64,000 bases of DNA from Microcella putealis (GCF_004216575.1 NZ_SGWW01000001.1:806001-870000), one strand, 5' to 3'; counted from the stretch's first letter, positions 45,022 through 54,243 are shown. The notes: generated by a model not told the origin, from the sequence alone. Program-made: numbers and translations.

Positions 45022-46470
45022 GTGACCCAGCCCACCGCCATCATCGGAGTCGTCGGACTCGCCGTCATGGGGTCGAACCTGGCCCGCAACCTCGCGAGCC
45101 GCGAGGGCAACACGGTCGCCGTCTATAACCGCTCATTCGAGAAGACCGAAGCGCTTCTCGCCGAGCACCCCGAGGCGGGCTTCGTCGCAGCCAAGGACTA
45201 CACCGAGTTCGCCGCGTCGCTCGCCCGCCCGCGCACGGCGATCATCATGGTGAAGGCCGGCCGCCCCACCGACGCCGTCATCGACCAGCTGGTGCAGGTG
45301 TTCGAGCCCGGCGACATCATCATCGACGGCGGCAATGCGCTGTTCACCGACACGATCCGCCGCGAGAAGGCGGTGCGCGAGACGGGCATCAACTTCGTCG
45401 GCGCTGGCATCTCGGGCGGCGAGGAGGGTGCGCTGAACGGCCCCTCGATCATGCCCGGCGGCTCGGCCGAGGCGTGGGAATCGATGGGCCCGATCCTGAA
45501 GTCGATCGCCGCGGTCGCCGACGGCGAGCCCTGTGTCACGCACGTCGGCACCGACGGCGCCGGCCACTTCGTCAAGATGATCCACAACGGCATCGAGTAC
45601 GCCGACATGCAGCTCATCGCCGAGGCGTACGACCTGCTGCGTCGCGTCGGCGGCTTCACGCCCGCCGAGATCGCCGACATCTTCGCCGAGTGGAACACCG
45701 GCGAGCTCGAGAGCTACCTCATCGAGATCACCGCCGAGGTGCTGCGCCAGGTCGACGCGGCGACCGGCTCGCCGCTCGTCGACGTGATCCTCGACCAGGC
45801 CGGTGCGAAGGGCACCGGCGCCTGGACGGTGCAGAGCGCGCTCGACCTGGGCGTGCCCGTCTCGGGCATCGCCGAGGCCGTGTTCGCCCGCTCGCTGTCG
45901 TCGGCGCCCGCACAGCGCGCCGCCGCGCAGTCGCTTCCCGCCTCGACCGAGACCTGGTCGGTGGATGATCGTGACGCGTTCGTCGAGGACGTGCGGCGCG
46001 CGCTCTACGCGTCGAAGATCATCGCCTACAGCCAGGGCTTCGACGCGATCGTCGCCGGTGCCGCCGAGTACAACTGGGACATCAAGAAGGGCGAGATCGC
46101 GAAGATCTGGCGCGCCGGCTGCATCATCCGCGCCCAGTTCCTAAACCGCATCACCGAGGCCTACGCCGACGACCCCGAGCTCGTCGCCCTCGTCACGGCC
46201 CCCTACTTCGCCGACGCGGTCGGCTCGGCGCTGCCGTCGTGGCGCCGCATCGTCGCCGGGGCGGCGCTTGCGGGCATCCCGACGCCGGCGTTCGCGTCGT
46301 CGCTGTCGTACTACGACGGCCTGCGCGCCGACCGCCTGCCGGCCGCCCTCGTGCAGGGGCAGCGCGACTTCTTCGGCGCCCACACCTACAAGCGCGTCGA
46401 CCGCGAGGGCACCTTCCACACGCTGTGGTCGGGCGACCGCAGCGAGATCGAGGCGACCGACACGCACTAG
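45022..46470 (+). CDS. gnd: 6-phosphogluconate dehydrogenase, decarboxylating
   Basis: Gnd oxidises and decarboxylates 6-phosphogluconate to ribulose-5-phosphate, forming NADPH. The 482-residue protein has the Rossmann start IGVVGLAVMGSNLARNLASR, the family signature ILDQAGAKGTGAWTVQSALD, the GGEEGALNGPSIMPGG segment and the substrate lysine in HFVKMIHNGIEYADM. GTG at 45022 is preceded by GAGGAG. It is divergent from gntK, whose product is its substrate, and ends in a strong hairpin shared with the convergent CoA-transferase gene. Confidence 0.97.
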   Translation: MTQPTAIIGVVGLAVMGSNLARNLASREGNTVAVYNRSFEKTEALLAEHPEAGFVAAKDYTEFAASLARPRTAIIMVKAGRPTDAVIDQLVQVFEPGDIIIDGGNALFTDTIRREKAVRETGINFVGAGISGGEEGALNGPSIMPGGSAEAWESMGPILKSIAAVADGEPCVTHVGTDGAGHFVKMIHNGIEYADMQLIAEAYDLLRRVGGFTPAEIADIFAEWNTGELESYLIEITAEVLRQVDAATGSPLVDVILDQAGAKGTGAWTVQSALDLGVPVSGIAEAVFARSLSSAPAQRAAAQSLPASTETWSVDDRDAFVEDVRRALYASKIIAYSQGFDAIVAGAAEYNWDIKKGEIAKIWRAGCIIRAQFLNRITEAYADDPELVALVTAPYFADAVGSALPSWRRIVAGAALAGIPTPAFASSLSYYDGLRADRLPAALVQGQRDFFGAHTYKRVDREGTFHTLWSGDRSEIEATDTH

Positions 46471-46487
46471 GCGACACACGATCGAAT

Positions 46488-46518
46488 GGGCCCGGCCCCC
46501 TCGCGGGGGTGCGGGCCC
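46488..46518. terminator. Bidirectional hairpin between gnd and the CoA-transferase gene
   Basis: A GC-only stem (GGGCCCGG... pairing with ...GCGGGCCC, with small internal mismatches) and TCGC loop lies between convergent stops, 18 bp past gnd and 10 bp past the other gene. T tracts are lacking, as in most hairpins in this window. Confidence 0.65.
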
Positions 46519-46527
46519 GTCGTCGTC

Positions 46528-48519
46528 TCAGCGTGAGCGGCGGCCGCGGCGGGCGTAGCGAGGCGCGGTGCTGCGGCCGAGGCCGCTTGACCCCGCACCC
46601 AAGGGCGTCAGCATCAGCGCGATCGGCAGACTGGACGCGACGAGCGCCGCTCCGCTCGCCCAGTGCAGCGCGAGCAGCGTGAACCCCGCCTCGAGCGCGG
46701 GCGGGGCGGCGGCGCCGGTGGCGAGCGCGACGGCGGTGGCGGCGGCGAAGTGCGCGAGCATCCCGATGGGTAGCGTCGCGGCGAGCACGCCGACGATCGA
46801 CGTGACCCTCGAGAGCGCAAGCCACGTGAGCCACAGCGCGAGCGCCTGGGCGGCGGCGCCGGCCGCCCAAATCGGCGAGGTCCACCAGCCGGGGTCGGGC
46901 ACGGGTTCGCCGATGATCGCGGCGCCCACCGTGAGCGGCACGCCCTGCAGCGCCCAGACTCCGAGACCCGAGAGCGCTGCCCAGACCGGAACCCGGCGGC
47001 GCGGAACGCGGATCACCCGGGCCTCGCGGCGTCGCCGGCCCGTGTCGGCGTCTGTGGCGTGCCAGTCGGCCGGGTCGGAGCCGAGCGGGCGCGGGGGCGT
47101 GAGCGCCTCGGCACGCACGCCGTCGACCGCGAACGGGGCGGCGAGCACGTCGACCGTGCCGAGGGGGGACTGCATTGGGTGCGTGGGGAGCTCGGGGGCA
47201 GCTGCCGCGGACGTCATGGGCGGTGCGGACACCGCGGGCGTCGCGGGCGCGACGGGCGGCGTCGTCGCAGCCGCGCCGGGCGTCGGTGACGTGCCCCGCG
47301 CATCCTTGCGGCGCTGCAGTTCGAGGGCGGTGCGGGCGAGCGTGAGGTGGTGGGCGCTGCCCTCGCCGGTTTCGCGGGCGCGGGCGATGCCGCGCACGGC
47401 GGACGCCGCGGCAAACCAGCCGGTCGCGTGGTCGAGCGCTTGCACCGGCAGCGCGTGCGGGGTGGCGTCGGGGTCGAGATCGGTGCGCGCGTCGGCGATG
47501 CCCGTGACGAGCTGCACGACGCTGTCGAAGCCGCGGCGCTCAGCCCACGGCCCGCTCGGCCCGTAGGCGCTCACCTGCACCTCGACGAGGCCGGGCGCGA
47601 TGGCGCGGCGGGTGTCGGCGTCGAGGCCGAGGCTGTCGAGGGCTCCGGGGCGCAGGCCGTGCACGAGCACGTGCGCCTCGGCGAGCAACGCGGCGAGCGT
47701 CGATGCGCGCTCGACGTCGTGTGCGTCGAGCCGTGCGCACCGTTTGCCGAGGGTCGTGTCGTGGGTGACGCCCGGCTCGTCCCAGTCGGGCGGGTCGACG
47801 CGCAGCACGTCGGCGCCGAGCAGCGCGAGAGCCCGCGTTGCGACAGGGCCCGCGATGACCCGTGTGAGGTCGAGCACGCGCACGCCGGCGAGCGGGCGGT
47901 CGGGGGTTCCGGTAGGCCAGGGCACCTCGGCGCGGCGTGTGGGCGTCGAGACGACGAGCGGCTGCGCCGCCGTCGCGACCCCCTGAGGATGCGCGGCCCA
48001 CTCCCCCACGGATCGCAGCGCCCCCGCGCACCCGCCCGCCGCGATGACGGCCTCCTCGAGGTCGAGGGCACGCCAGGTACGGGCAGCGGCAGCGACGGCG
48101 TCGCGGTCAGGCCCGGTGACGGTGCCCGCGACGCCGGCGGCGTTGTCGCCATCACCCAGGCCGAGCACCCCGAGCGCCGCCGCGCGGTGCGCGGGCGCGT
48201 TCATGTGCAGGCGCACCCACCCGTCGGCGGCACGGTAGTCGGTGCTCAGCGGGTTCCAGGGCGAAGGCCCCGGCTCGCGGAGGCGCACGGCCTCGGTGAA
48301 CCACGCGCGGGCAAGGGCGGCGTCGACCGTCGCCGTGGGGGCGCCCACGAGTTCGGCCACGGCGAGGGCGAACTCGCCGACCGCCTCGGCGGCGAACGCC
48401 GACACGGGGTACGCCGAATCGTCGGGGCCCTGGCCGTGCACCTCGAGCGCGGGTGCGGCCGGCGCGGTCGGCGCCGATGCGCCGGGCGTGCCACCGGAGG
48501 GCACGGCCGCGGCCGTCAC
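46528..48519 (-). CDS. CoA-transferase family III protein fused to a four-helix membrane domain
   Basis: The first ~500 residues are a two-domain family III CoA-transferase (WVRLHMNAPAHRAAALGVLG; GVRVLDLTRVIAGPVATRAL; the QALDHATGWFAA region contains the likely catalytic aspartate). Without an intervening stop, residues 510-640 then form four hydrophobic helices (VPVWAALSGLGVWALQGVPL, AAAQALALWLTWLALS, VGVLAATLPIGMLAHFAAA, ALHWASGAALVASSLPIAL) ending in a basic tail. An internal GTG at 47016 with GAGG upstream could also start the membrane part alone (162 residues). GTG 48519 overlaps the upstream permease stop. The fusion is unusual; substrate unknown. Confidence 0.75.
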   Translation of the reverse strand: MTAAAVPSGGTPGASAPTAPAAPALEVHGQGPDDSAYPVSAFAAEAVGEFALAVAELVGAPTATVDAALARAWFTEAVRLREPGPSPWNPLSTDYRAADGWVRLHMNAPAHRAAALGVLGLGDGDNAAGVAGTVTGPDRDAVAAAARTWRALDLEEAVIAAGGCAGALRSVGEWAAHPQGVATAAQPLVVSTPTRRAEVPWPTGTPDRPLAGVRVLDLTRVIAGPVATRALALLGADVLRVDPPDWDEPGVTHDTTLGKRCARLDAHDVERASTLAALLAEAHVLVHGLRPGALDSLGLDADTRRAIAPGLVEVQVSAYGPSGPWAERRGFDSVVQLVTGIADARTDLDPDATPHALPVQALDHATGWFAAASAVRGIARARETGEGSAHHLTLARTALELQRRKDARGTSPTPGAAATTPPVAPATPAVSAPPMTSAAAAPELPTHPMQSPLGTVDVLAAPFAVDGVRAEALTPPRPLGSDPADWHATDADTGRRRREARVIRVPRRRVPVWAALSGLGVWALQGVPLTVGAAIIGEPVPDPGWWTSPIWAAGAAAQALALWLTWLALSRVTSIVGVLAATLPIGMLAHFAAATAVALATGAAAPPALEAGFTLLALHWASGAALVASSLPIALMLTPLGAGSSGLGRSTAPRYARRGRRSR

Positions 48520-49835
48520 GAGGCGACCGTGCCGGAATCGGGGGCGGGGCGTCGGCGCACCGCGAGCATCCGCAGAACGAGGCCAATGGCAAGCAGAACG
48601 GCGGTTCCGAGAATCGAGACGGGCGGCAGGGCGGCGACGAGCACGACGCAGCCGACGAGCCCGGCGATCGCGACCACGCGAGGTTGCCAGCGCTCGGTGG
48701 CGGGTTGGCGCAGGGCCGACACATGCGCGACGGCGTAGTAGAGCAGCACGGCCGAACTCGACGCGGCGACCAGCTGCGCCGGGTCGAGAAGCACCACGAT
48801 GACGATCGCGATGGAGGCGATGATCGCCTCCGCGACGGCCGGTGCGCTCGTGCGCGGCCAGATGCGGGCGAGGAAACCGGGCAGGTCGCCGCCGCGCGCC
48901 ATGGCGAGGCTCGTGCGACTCAGCCCGGCGAGGATTCCGACGAGCGAGCCAAGGCACGCGATGCCCGCGACCACCACGACGAGCGGGGCCCACGCGGGGT
49001 CGAGTGCGTCGGCGAACGGGGTGCTGCTGCCGGCGAGGCGGTCGGTGCCGAGCGTCGAGATCAGCAGCACCGCGACCGTCGCGTAGAGGGCGAGCACGAC
49101 GCCGAGGGCGATGAAGATGGCGCGGGGCAGGGTGCGGCGCGGCTCGACCACCTCTTCGCCGAGGGTCGCCATGCGGGCGTAGCCGGCGAACGCGAAGAAC
49201 AGCAGCGCAGCCCCCTGCAGCACGCCGTACGGGCTCGCGGGGGCGAGGATGCTCGTCACGGGTTCGAGGTCGGTTGCGGCGCCGCCCGACACCGTCGCGA
49301 TGAGCACGACGGCGAGGCCGGTCAGCACCGTCGCCACGATCACCATCGCCACCCGCGCCGTCGTACGCACGCCGGCCATGTTGAGCGCGGCAAACAGAAC
49401 AATGAGGCCCACCGCGACGGGAGTCGGCTCCGTCGGGTACAGGTAGGCGGCGGCGATCGACGCGATCGCGGCGGCCGAAGCTGTCTTGCCGGTGACGAAC
49501 AACCAGCCGGCGCTGAAGCCCGTCCAGGGCCCCACGTAGCGGCGGCCGAATGCGTAGGCTCCGCCCGCGACGGGGTGCGCCATTGCCAGCTGCGCGGAAC
49601 TGAACGCGTTGAGGGTGGCGATGAGCGCCGCCAGCACGAGCGCGATGATCAGTCCGCCCCGCGCGGCGTCGGTCGCCGGACCCCACACGGCGAACACGCC
49701 TGCACCGATCATGGAGGCCAGGCCGATGCCGATCGCGCCGGGCAGGCGAACACGGCGCGCCAGGGCACCGTGGGCCGCGGGTACGGCGGTGGGGTGTGGC
49801 GTGCTCTCGTCTGCGGTTTCGGGTTCCGCGGGCAT
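48516..49835 (-). CDS. APC family amino acid permease
   Basis: The 439-residue transporter has about twelve helices and the APC N-terminal motif GIGLASMIGAGVFAVWGPAT, followed by SSAQLAMAHPVAGGAYAFGR and FFAFAGYARMATLGEEV. It likely imports or exchanges amino acids or amines. The ATG at 49835 follows TAGGGT by 7 nt, so a leaderless start is probable; the open frame further upstream is not coding. Its stop overlaps the start of the CoA-transferase/membrane fusion gene, so the two are co-translated. Confidence 0.9.
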   Translation of the reverse strand: MPAEPETADESTPHPTAVPAAHGALARRVRLPGAIGIGLASMIGAGVFAVWGPATDAARGGLIIALVLAALIATLNAFSSAQLAMAHPVAGGAYAFGRRYVGPWTGFSAGWLFVTGKTASAAAIASIAAAYLYPTEPTPVAVGLIVLFAALNMAGVRTTARVAMVIVATVLTGLAVVLIATVSGGAATDLEPVTSILAPASPYGVLQGAALLFFAFAGYARMATLGEEVVEPRRTLPRAIFIALGVVLALYATVAVLLISTLGTDRLAGSSTPFADALDPAWAPLVVVVAGIACLGSLVGILAGLSRTSLAMARGGDLPGFLARIWPRTSAPAVAEAIIASIAIVIVVLLDPAQLVAASSSAVLLYYAVAHVSALRQPATERWQPRVVAIAGLVGCVVLVAALPPVSILGTAVLLAIGLVLRMLAVRRRPAPDSGTVAS

Positions 49836-49893
49836 GGGCTGAACCCTACCCGGCGCAGGGGGCGAGCAGGGAGCGCGTGCCAGACTGGGCGCG

Positions 49894-50265
49894 ATGAACG
49901 ACGACCCGATCGAGCTGCGCGAGTGGCCCGACGACCCCGACCGCGACTCCAGCGCGGGCCTGTCACCGTGGGAGCGGCGCCGACGTGTCCTCCGCTGGGT
50001 GAGCATTGTGGCGATGCTGGCGCTCGTGATTCCGGGAGCGCTCGGTACGTGGTCGGTCGCGCGAAACACCGCCGCGCAGGCCTGCCGAATGGCGGTCGAC
50101 TTCTATGCAGCACCCGGAGTGCCCTCTCGCATCGCCTTCGATCTCACCGACCCGCGGCTACTCGGCTGGAACTGTTACGCCCTGTCGCCCGCCGGCGAAG
50201 TGCGCATCGCTGTGCTCGGGCTTATACCGGGCCGCCCCAGCCTGGAACCTCGCACCGGAACCTAA
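49894..50265 (+). CDS. Small membrane-anchored protein of unknown function
   Basis: The 123-residue protein has an acidic N-terminal tail (NDDPIELREWPDDPDRDSS), a basic linker (PWERRRRVLRW), one membrane helix (VSIVAMLALVIPGALGTWSV) and a ~70-residue extracytoplasmic domain with two cysteines (AAQACRMAVDF and GWNCYALSPAG). I recognise no family. The ATG follows CAGACT by 7 nt. It is 8 bp upstream of the DUF6671 gene on the same strand and may be co-transcribed with it. Confidence 0.7.
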   Translation: MNDDPIELREWPDDPDRDSSAGLSPWERRRRVLRWVSIVAMLALVIPGALGTWSVARNTAAQACRMAVDFYAAPGVPSRIAFDLTDPRLLGWNCYALSPAGEVRIAVLGLIPGRPSLEPRTGT

Positions 50266-50273
50266 GGCCTCCC

Positions 50274-51119
50274 ATGCCTCACCCCTACCACCGGTTGACA
50301 GTCGGCTTCCTCACGCAGCACGGGAAAGAAACGGTCGTCGCCGCGGCACTCGAGGCGGAACTCGGTTGCACCGTCGCCCGTGTCCAGGGCTTCGACACCG
50401 ATCAACTGGGCACGTTCACCCGCGACGTCGATCGCGCAGGAACCCAATGGGAGGCAGCGCGGACCAAGGCCTTGACGGCCATTGAGCTGTCGGGGCTTCC
50501 GATCGGGCTCGGCAGCGAAGGTTCATTTGACCGCCACCCGCTGCTCGGGTTCGTCAGCCACAACCGCGAGCTCATCATGCTGGTCGATCGCGATCGCGAC
50601 ATTGAAATCGTCGGGATCGCCGATGGGCCCTCACCGCACGTCCACGGGGTCGCCCGCACGGGGGAAGAGCTGGACGGCATCGCCGAGCGCGCCGGGTTTC
50701 CCACCCACTGGCTCGTGGTTCGCCCGAACGCGCTCGATGACCCGCGCTTCTGGAAGGGCGTTCGCGACCGTGACGAGTTGCGGCTCGCTTTCGACTGGGC
50801 GCGCGAGCTCTCTGACGACGGGGCGGTCGCCGTCGAATCCGACCTGCGCGCCCACGCCAACCCTCGACGGATGGAGCGCATCGCCGAGGCCGCTCGCGAC
50901 CTAGCGCAGCGCGCAGCAGTGCTCTGTCCGGTGTGTGGATGCCCGGGATTCGGGCGGGTCGAGACCGTGCGCGGGCTCCCGTGCGCGGTGTGCTGGCTGC
51001 CCACTGCCATGGCACGCGCTCACGTGCACGGCTGCCCGCGCTGCGAGCACCGCGAGGTGCACGACATCCCGGGCAGAACGACGGCAGACCCGCAATATTG
51101 CGACGCCTGTAACCCCTGA
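50274..51119 (+). CDS. DUF6671-like protein with C-terminal zinc-ribbon cysteines
   Basis: The 281-residue protein has an N-terminal domain with HGKETVVAAALEAELG, GFDTDQLGTFTRDVDR and GLGSEGSFDRHPLLGFV segments that match my recollection of the uncharacterised DUF6671 family. The C-terminal ~65 residues have eight cysteines in four pairs (CPVCGCPGFG, CAVCW, CPRCEH, CDAC), suggesting two zinc-binding knuckles. Fused zinc ribbons suggest nucleic acid or protein binding. Start ATG at 50274 has only a weak ribosome site, so coupling to the upstream small gene is possible. Confidence 0.75.
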   Translation: MPHPYHRLTVGFLTQHGKETVVAAALEAELGCTVARVQGFDTDQLGTFTRDVDRAGTQWEAARTKALTAIELSGLPIGLGSEGSFDRHPLLGFVSHNRELIMLVDRDRDIEIVGIADGPSPHVHGVARTGEELDGIAERAGFPTHWLVVRPNALDDPRFWKGVRDRDELRLAFDWARELSDDGAVAVESDLRAHANPRRMERIAEAARDLAQRAAVLCPVCGCPGFGRVETVRGLPCAVCWLPTAMARAHVHGCPRCEHREVHDIPGRTTADPQYCDACNP

Positions 51120-51165
51120 CCGGGGCGGTCGTCGTTCGTCGACCCGGGCGGTCGCCTCGACGCGC

Positions 51166-52143
51166 CTATGCGGCGCCGTCGAACATCGAGGTAACCGAGC
51201 CGTCGTCGAAGACCTCGTGGATCGCGCGCGCGATGAGCGGGGCGATCGGCAGCACAGTCAAACGGTCCCAGCGCTTGTCCTCGGGCACCGGCAACGTGTC
51301 GGTGACGACGACGCTGTCGATGAACTCGCTCTGCAGGATGTCGAAGGCGGGCGGCGAGAAGATCGCGTGGGTGGCGGCAACGACAACACCGATGGCGCCG
51401 TTCTTCTTGAGCGCCTCGGCCGCCTTCACGATGGTGCGACCCGTGTCGATCATGTCGTCGACGAGCAGGCAGACGCGGCCCTCGACCTCGCCGACGATCT
51501 CGTGAACCGAGACCTGGTTGGGCACGAGCGGGTCGCGGCGCTTGTGGATGATGGCGAGCGGGGCGCCGAGCTTGTCGCTCCAGATGTCGGCGACGCGCAC
51601 GCGGCCCATGTCGGGCGAGACGACGGTGAGGGTCGACGCGTCGAGCTGCTCGCGGAAGTGCTCGAGCAGCACCGGCATCGCGAACAGGTGGTCGACGGGC
51701 CCGTCGAAGAAGCCCTGAATCTGCGCGGCGTGCAGGTCGACGCTCATGATGCGGTCGGCACCGGCGGCCTTGAACAGGTCGGCGACGAGGCGCGCCGAGA
51801 TGGGCTCGCGCCCACGGCCCTTCTTGTCTTGCCGCGAGTACGGGTAGAAGGGGGCGACGACGGTGATGCGCTTCGCCGACGCGCGCTTCAGCGCGTCCAC
51901 CATGATGAGCTGCTCCATGAGCGCCTCGTTGATGGGGTTCGCGTGCGACTGAATCACGAAGGCGTCGCAGCCGCGCACGCTCTCGCCGTAGCGGGCGTAG
52001 ATCTCGCCGTTGGCGAAGGTGCGCGCGTCGGTCGGCACGACGTCGGTTTCGAGGGCGGTCGCGATGTCGTGGGCGAGCTGCGGATGCGCGCGCCCCGTCA
52101 CGAGGACCAGCTTCTTCTGACCGGTGATTTTGATGCTGGCCAC
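51166..52143 (-). CDS. prs: Ribose-phosphate pyrophosphokinase
   Basis: Prs makes PRPP from ribose-5-phosphate and ATP, for nucleotide, histidine and tryptophan synthesis. The 325-residue protein has the RTFANGEIYARYGESVRG start, catalytic SRQDKKGRGREPISARL, and the PRPP-binding loop LLVDDMIDTGRTIVKAAEAL. The GTG at 52143 was chosen to match the usual ~320-residue length; upstream frame is non-coding. It lies 71 bp downstream of glmU on the same strand, a pairing common in bacteria. Confidence 0.97.
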   Translation of the reverse strand: MASIKITGQKKLVLVTGRAHPQLAHDIATALETDVVPTDARTFANGEIYARYGESVRGCDAFVIQSHANPINEALMEQLIMVDALKRASAKRITVVAPFYPYSRQDKKGRGREPISARLVADLFKAAGADRIMSVDLHAAQIQGFFDGPVDHLFAMPVLLEHFREQLDASTLTVVSPDMGRVRVADIWSDKLGAPLAIIHKRRDPLVPNQVSVHEIVGEVEGRVCLLVDDMIDTGRTIVKAAEALKKNGAIGVVVAATHAIFSPPAFDILQSEFIDSVVVTDTLPVPEDKRWDRLTVLPIAPLIARAIHEVFDDGSVTSMFDGAA

Positions 52144-52214
52144 GTCGTGCTCGCCTTCTGCCGCCGCTGCGGCATGGGTACTTTTCGCCGGTCTTGGTGC
52201 GTGTACGGGTACGG

Positions 52215-53663
52215 CTAGGGGGCGCTGTCGCCGTCGGTGGCGGCCTGCGCCGCTGCCGCCGCATCGGCCGCCGCGGTGCCCGGCCGGTTGGCCGCAACCC
52301 ACCGCTCGACGGTCCGCTGCGAGCCGGCCGTCACGGCGAGCGCCCCCGCCGGAACGTCCTTCCGAACAACCGTGCCCGCACCCGTGTACGCGCCGTCGCC
52401 AATCCTAACGGGGGCCACGAACACGTTGTGCGAGCCGGTGCGCACGTGTGAGCCGACGACGGTCTTGTGCTTGTTCACGCCGTCGTAGTTGGCGGTGATG
52501 GTGCCGGCCCCGATGTTCGAGCCCTCGCCGACAGTCGTGTCGCCGATGTACGACAGGTGCGGCACCTTCGATCCCGCGCCAAGCACGGCGTTCTTCGTCT
52601 CGACGAAGGTGCCGATCTTGCCGTCTTCCCCGACGACGGTGCCGGGGCGCAGGTATGAGAACGGCCCGACGGATGCGCGCGCTCCGATCACCGCGCTGGT
52701 CGCGTCGGTGCGCGCGACCTTCGCATCCGCCCCGACCTCGACGTCGGTGAGGGTCGAGTCGGGCCCGACCACGGCGCCGGAGCGCACCACGGTCGCACCG
52801 CGCAGCTGCACGTTCGGCAGCACCTCGCTGTCGGCCTCGAGGGTGACGCCGCGCTCGATCCAGGTGGTGGCCGGGTCGTGGATGGTGACGCCGGCCATCT
52901 GCCAGCCGCGCACGATGAGCGCGTTGAGGCGGGCGGCGGCTTCCTGTAGCTGCACGCGGTCGTTGACGCCCCCGACGAGCCACGCCTCCGCGACGGGAAT
53001 CGCCGCGACCGTCGCGCCCTCGCCGCGCAGCACGCCGATGACGTCGGTGAGGTACTTCTCGGCCTGCGCGTTGTCGGTGGTGACGTGCGTGAGCGACCGG
53101 CGCAGCGCATCCGCGTTCACGACGTACGTGCCCGAGTTGATTTCGGTGACGGCGCGCTCGTCGTCGCTCGCGTCCTTGTGCTCGACGATGCGGTCGAGGG
53201 CGCCGTCGGATGCACGGATCACGCGCCCGTACCCCGTCGCGTCGTCGAGGTGCGCGCTCAAGACGGTCGCGGCGGCGTCGGCCGCGCGGTGGGCGGCGAG
53301 CAGCTCGGCGAGGGTGTCGGCGTCGAGCAGCGGAACGTCGCCCGAGACGATGAGCACGTCGCCGTCGAAGTCGGCGGGCAGAGCGTCGAGCGCGACCTCG
53401 GCGGCACGGCCGGTGCCGGGAATCTCGTCTTGGTTGACGATGTGCGCCTCGGGGGCGAGCTCGCTGATCGCCGCGGCCACCCGCTCGCGCTCGTGCCGCA
53501 CGACGGCGACGACGTGCGCCGGCTCGAGCGCCTGGGCGGTGGCGAGAACGTGGCCGATGAGCGGGGTTCCGGCGATCGAGTGCAGCACCTTGGGGGTGCG
53601 GGACTTCATGCGGGTTCCGGCTCCGGCGGCGAGCACGATGACGGCGAGGCGCTGGTCGGTCAT
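52215..53663 (-). CDS. glmU: Bifunctional GlmU: GlcN-1-P acetyltransferase / GlcNAc-1-P uridyltransferase
   Basis: GlmU makes UDP-GlcNAc, the peptidoglycan precursor, in two steps. The 482-residue protein has the N-terminal uridyltransferase with IVLAAGAGTRMKSRTPKVLH and the metal-binding DVLIVSGDVPLLDADTLAE, then the left-handed beta-helix acetyltransferase with hexapeptide repeats (VLPNVQLRGATVV, GTFVETKNAVLGAGSKVPH, SYIGDTTVGEGSNIGAG). The start at 53663 (MTDQRLAV) follows the start of the conserved domain; an ATG three codons earlier is possible. The Ala-rich C-terminal tail is not conserved. Confidence 0.95.
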   Translation of the reverse strand: MTDQRLAVIVLAAGAGTRMKSRTPKVLHSIAGTPLIGHVLATAQALEPAHVVAVVRHERERVAAAISELAPEAHIVNQDEIPGTGRAAEVALDALPADFDGDVLIVSGDVPLLDADTLAELLAAHRAADAAATVLSAHLDDATGYGRVIRASDGALDRIVEHKDASDDERAVTEINSGTYVVNADALRRSLTHVTTDNAQAEKYLTDVIGVLRGEGATVAAIPVAEAWLVGGVNDRVQLQEAAARLNALIVRGWQMAGVTIHDPATTWIERGVTLEADSEVLPNVQLRGATVVRSGAVVGPDSTLTDVEVGADAKVARTDATSAVIGARASVGPFSYLRPGTVVGEDGKIGTFVETKNAVLGAGSKVPHLSYIGDTTVGEGSNIGAGTITANYDGVNKHKTVVGSHVRTGSHNVFVAPVRIGDGAYTGAGTVVRKDVPAGALAVTAGSQRTVERWVAANRPGTAAADAAAAAQAATDGDSAP

Positions 53664-53828
53664 GCCATCCATTCTGTCAGCGCTCACCGCTCGCGTTCGC
53701 GAGATCGGCGTCGGTTGAGCTGCTCGCACTGACCGCCCGGCCCGCCCAGCTCAGTATTCGGGCTACGATGACCGTTTTGCCTCATGTGTGGTGATGGCAC
53801 CGGCTGTACTGCAAGGAGAAGTGACGGC

Positions 53829-54236
53829 ATGACGTCGGAAAAGATCTGGATGACGCTGGCGGCGCGCGAGCGACTCGAAGCCGAACTGGCCGAGTGCGAG
53901 GCCGTCGCCGAGCCGAGCAACGCGGTTGTCGTGCGGGCGCGCGAGCTTCGCGAGCTGCTGCGCAACGCCGTCGTGGGGCAGATGCCCGACGACGGGCTCG
54001 TCGAGCCGGGCATGATCGTGACGATCCGCTTCGACTCAGACGGCAGCGAGACCACCTTCCTGCTCGGCAGCCGCACGCTGAGCGAACTCGACTCGAGTCT
54101 CGAGATCGACGTGTATTCGCCGACGTCGCCGCTCGGCACGGCCATCAACGGCCACTATGTGGGCGACGCCGTCACCTTCGTCGCCCCCTCCGGCGAGCAA
54201 CGCATCAGCATCCTCGCCACCGAACCCTTCAACTGA
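53829..54236 (+). CDS. Short GreA/GreB-family protein lacking the acidic coil tip
   Basis: The 135-residue protein has the Gre C-terminal domain (VEPGMIVTIRF, TFLLGSRTLSELDSSLEIDVY, SPLGTAINGHYVGDAVTF) that closely parallels GreA at 11938, but its N-terminal helical part is 30 residues shorter and the acidic DEGDLKEN tip is absent. It therefore cannot stimulate RNA cleavage in the usual way and may bind RNA polymerase as a Gfh1- or Rnk-like modulator, which is inference. ATG at 53829 follows AAGGAG; TACGAT at 53764-53769 may be its -10. A strong terminator follows immediately. Confidence 0.85.
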   Translation: MTSEKIWMTLAARERLEAELAECEAVAEPSNAVVVRARELRELLRNAVVGQMPDDGLVEPGMIVTIRFDSDGSETTFLLGSRTLSELDSSLEIDVYSPTSPLGTAINGHYVGDAVTFVAPSGEQRISILATEPFN

Positions 54237-54243
54237 CGACATG

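Noticed and set aside
48453..50273. Very long open frame upstream of and continuous with the DUF6671 gene
   Set aside because: It runs antisense to the APC permease and part of the CoA-transferase, both well supported; open antisense frames are common at this GC content. Only the segment from 50274 has family features.
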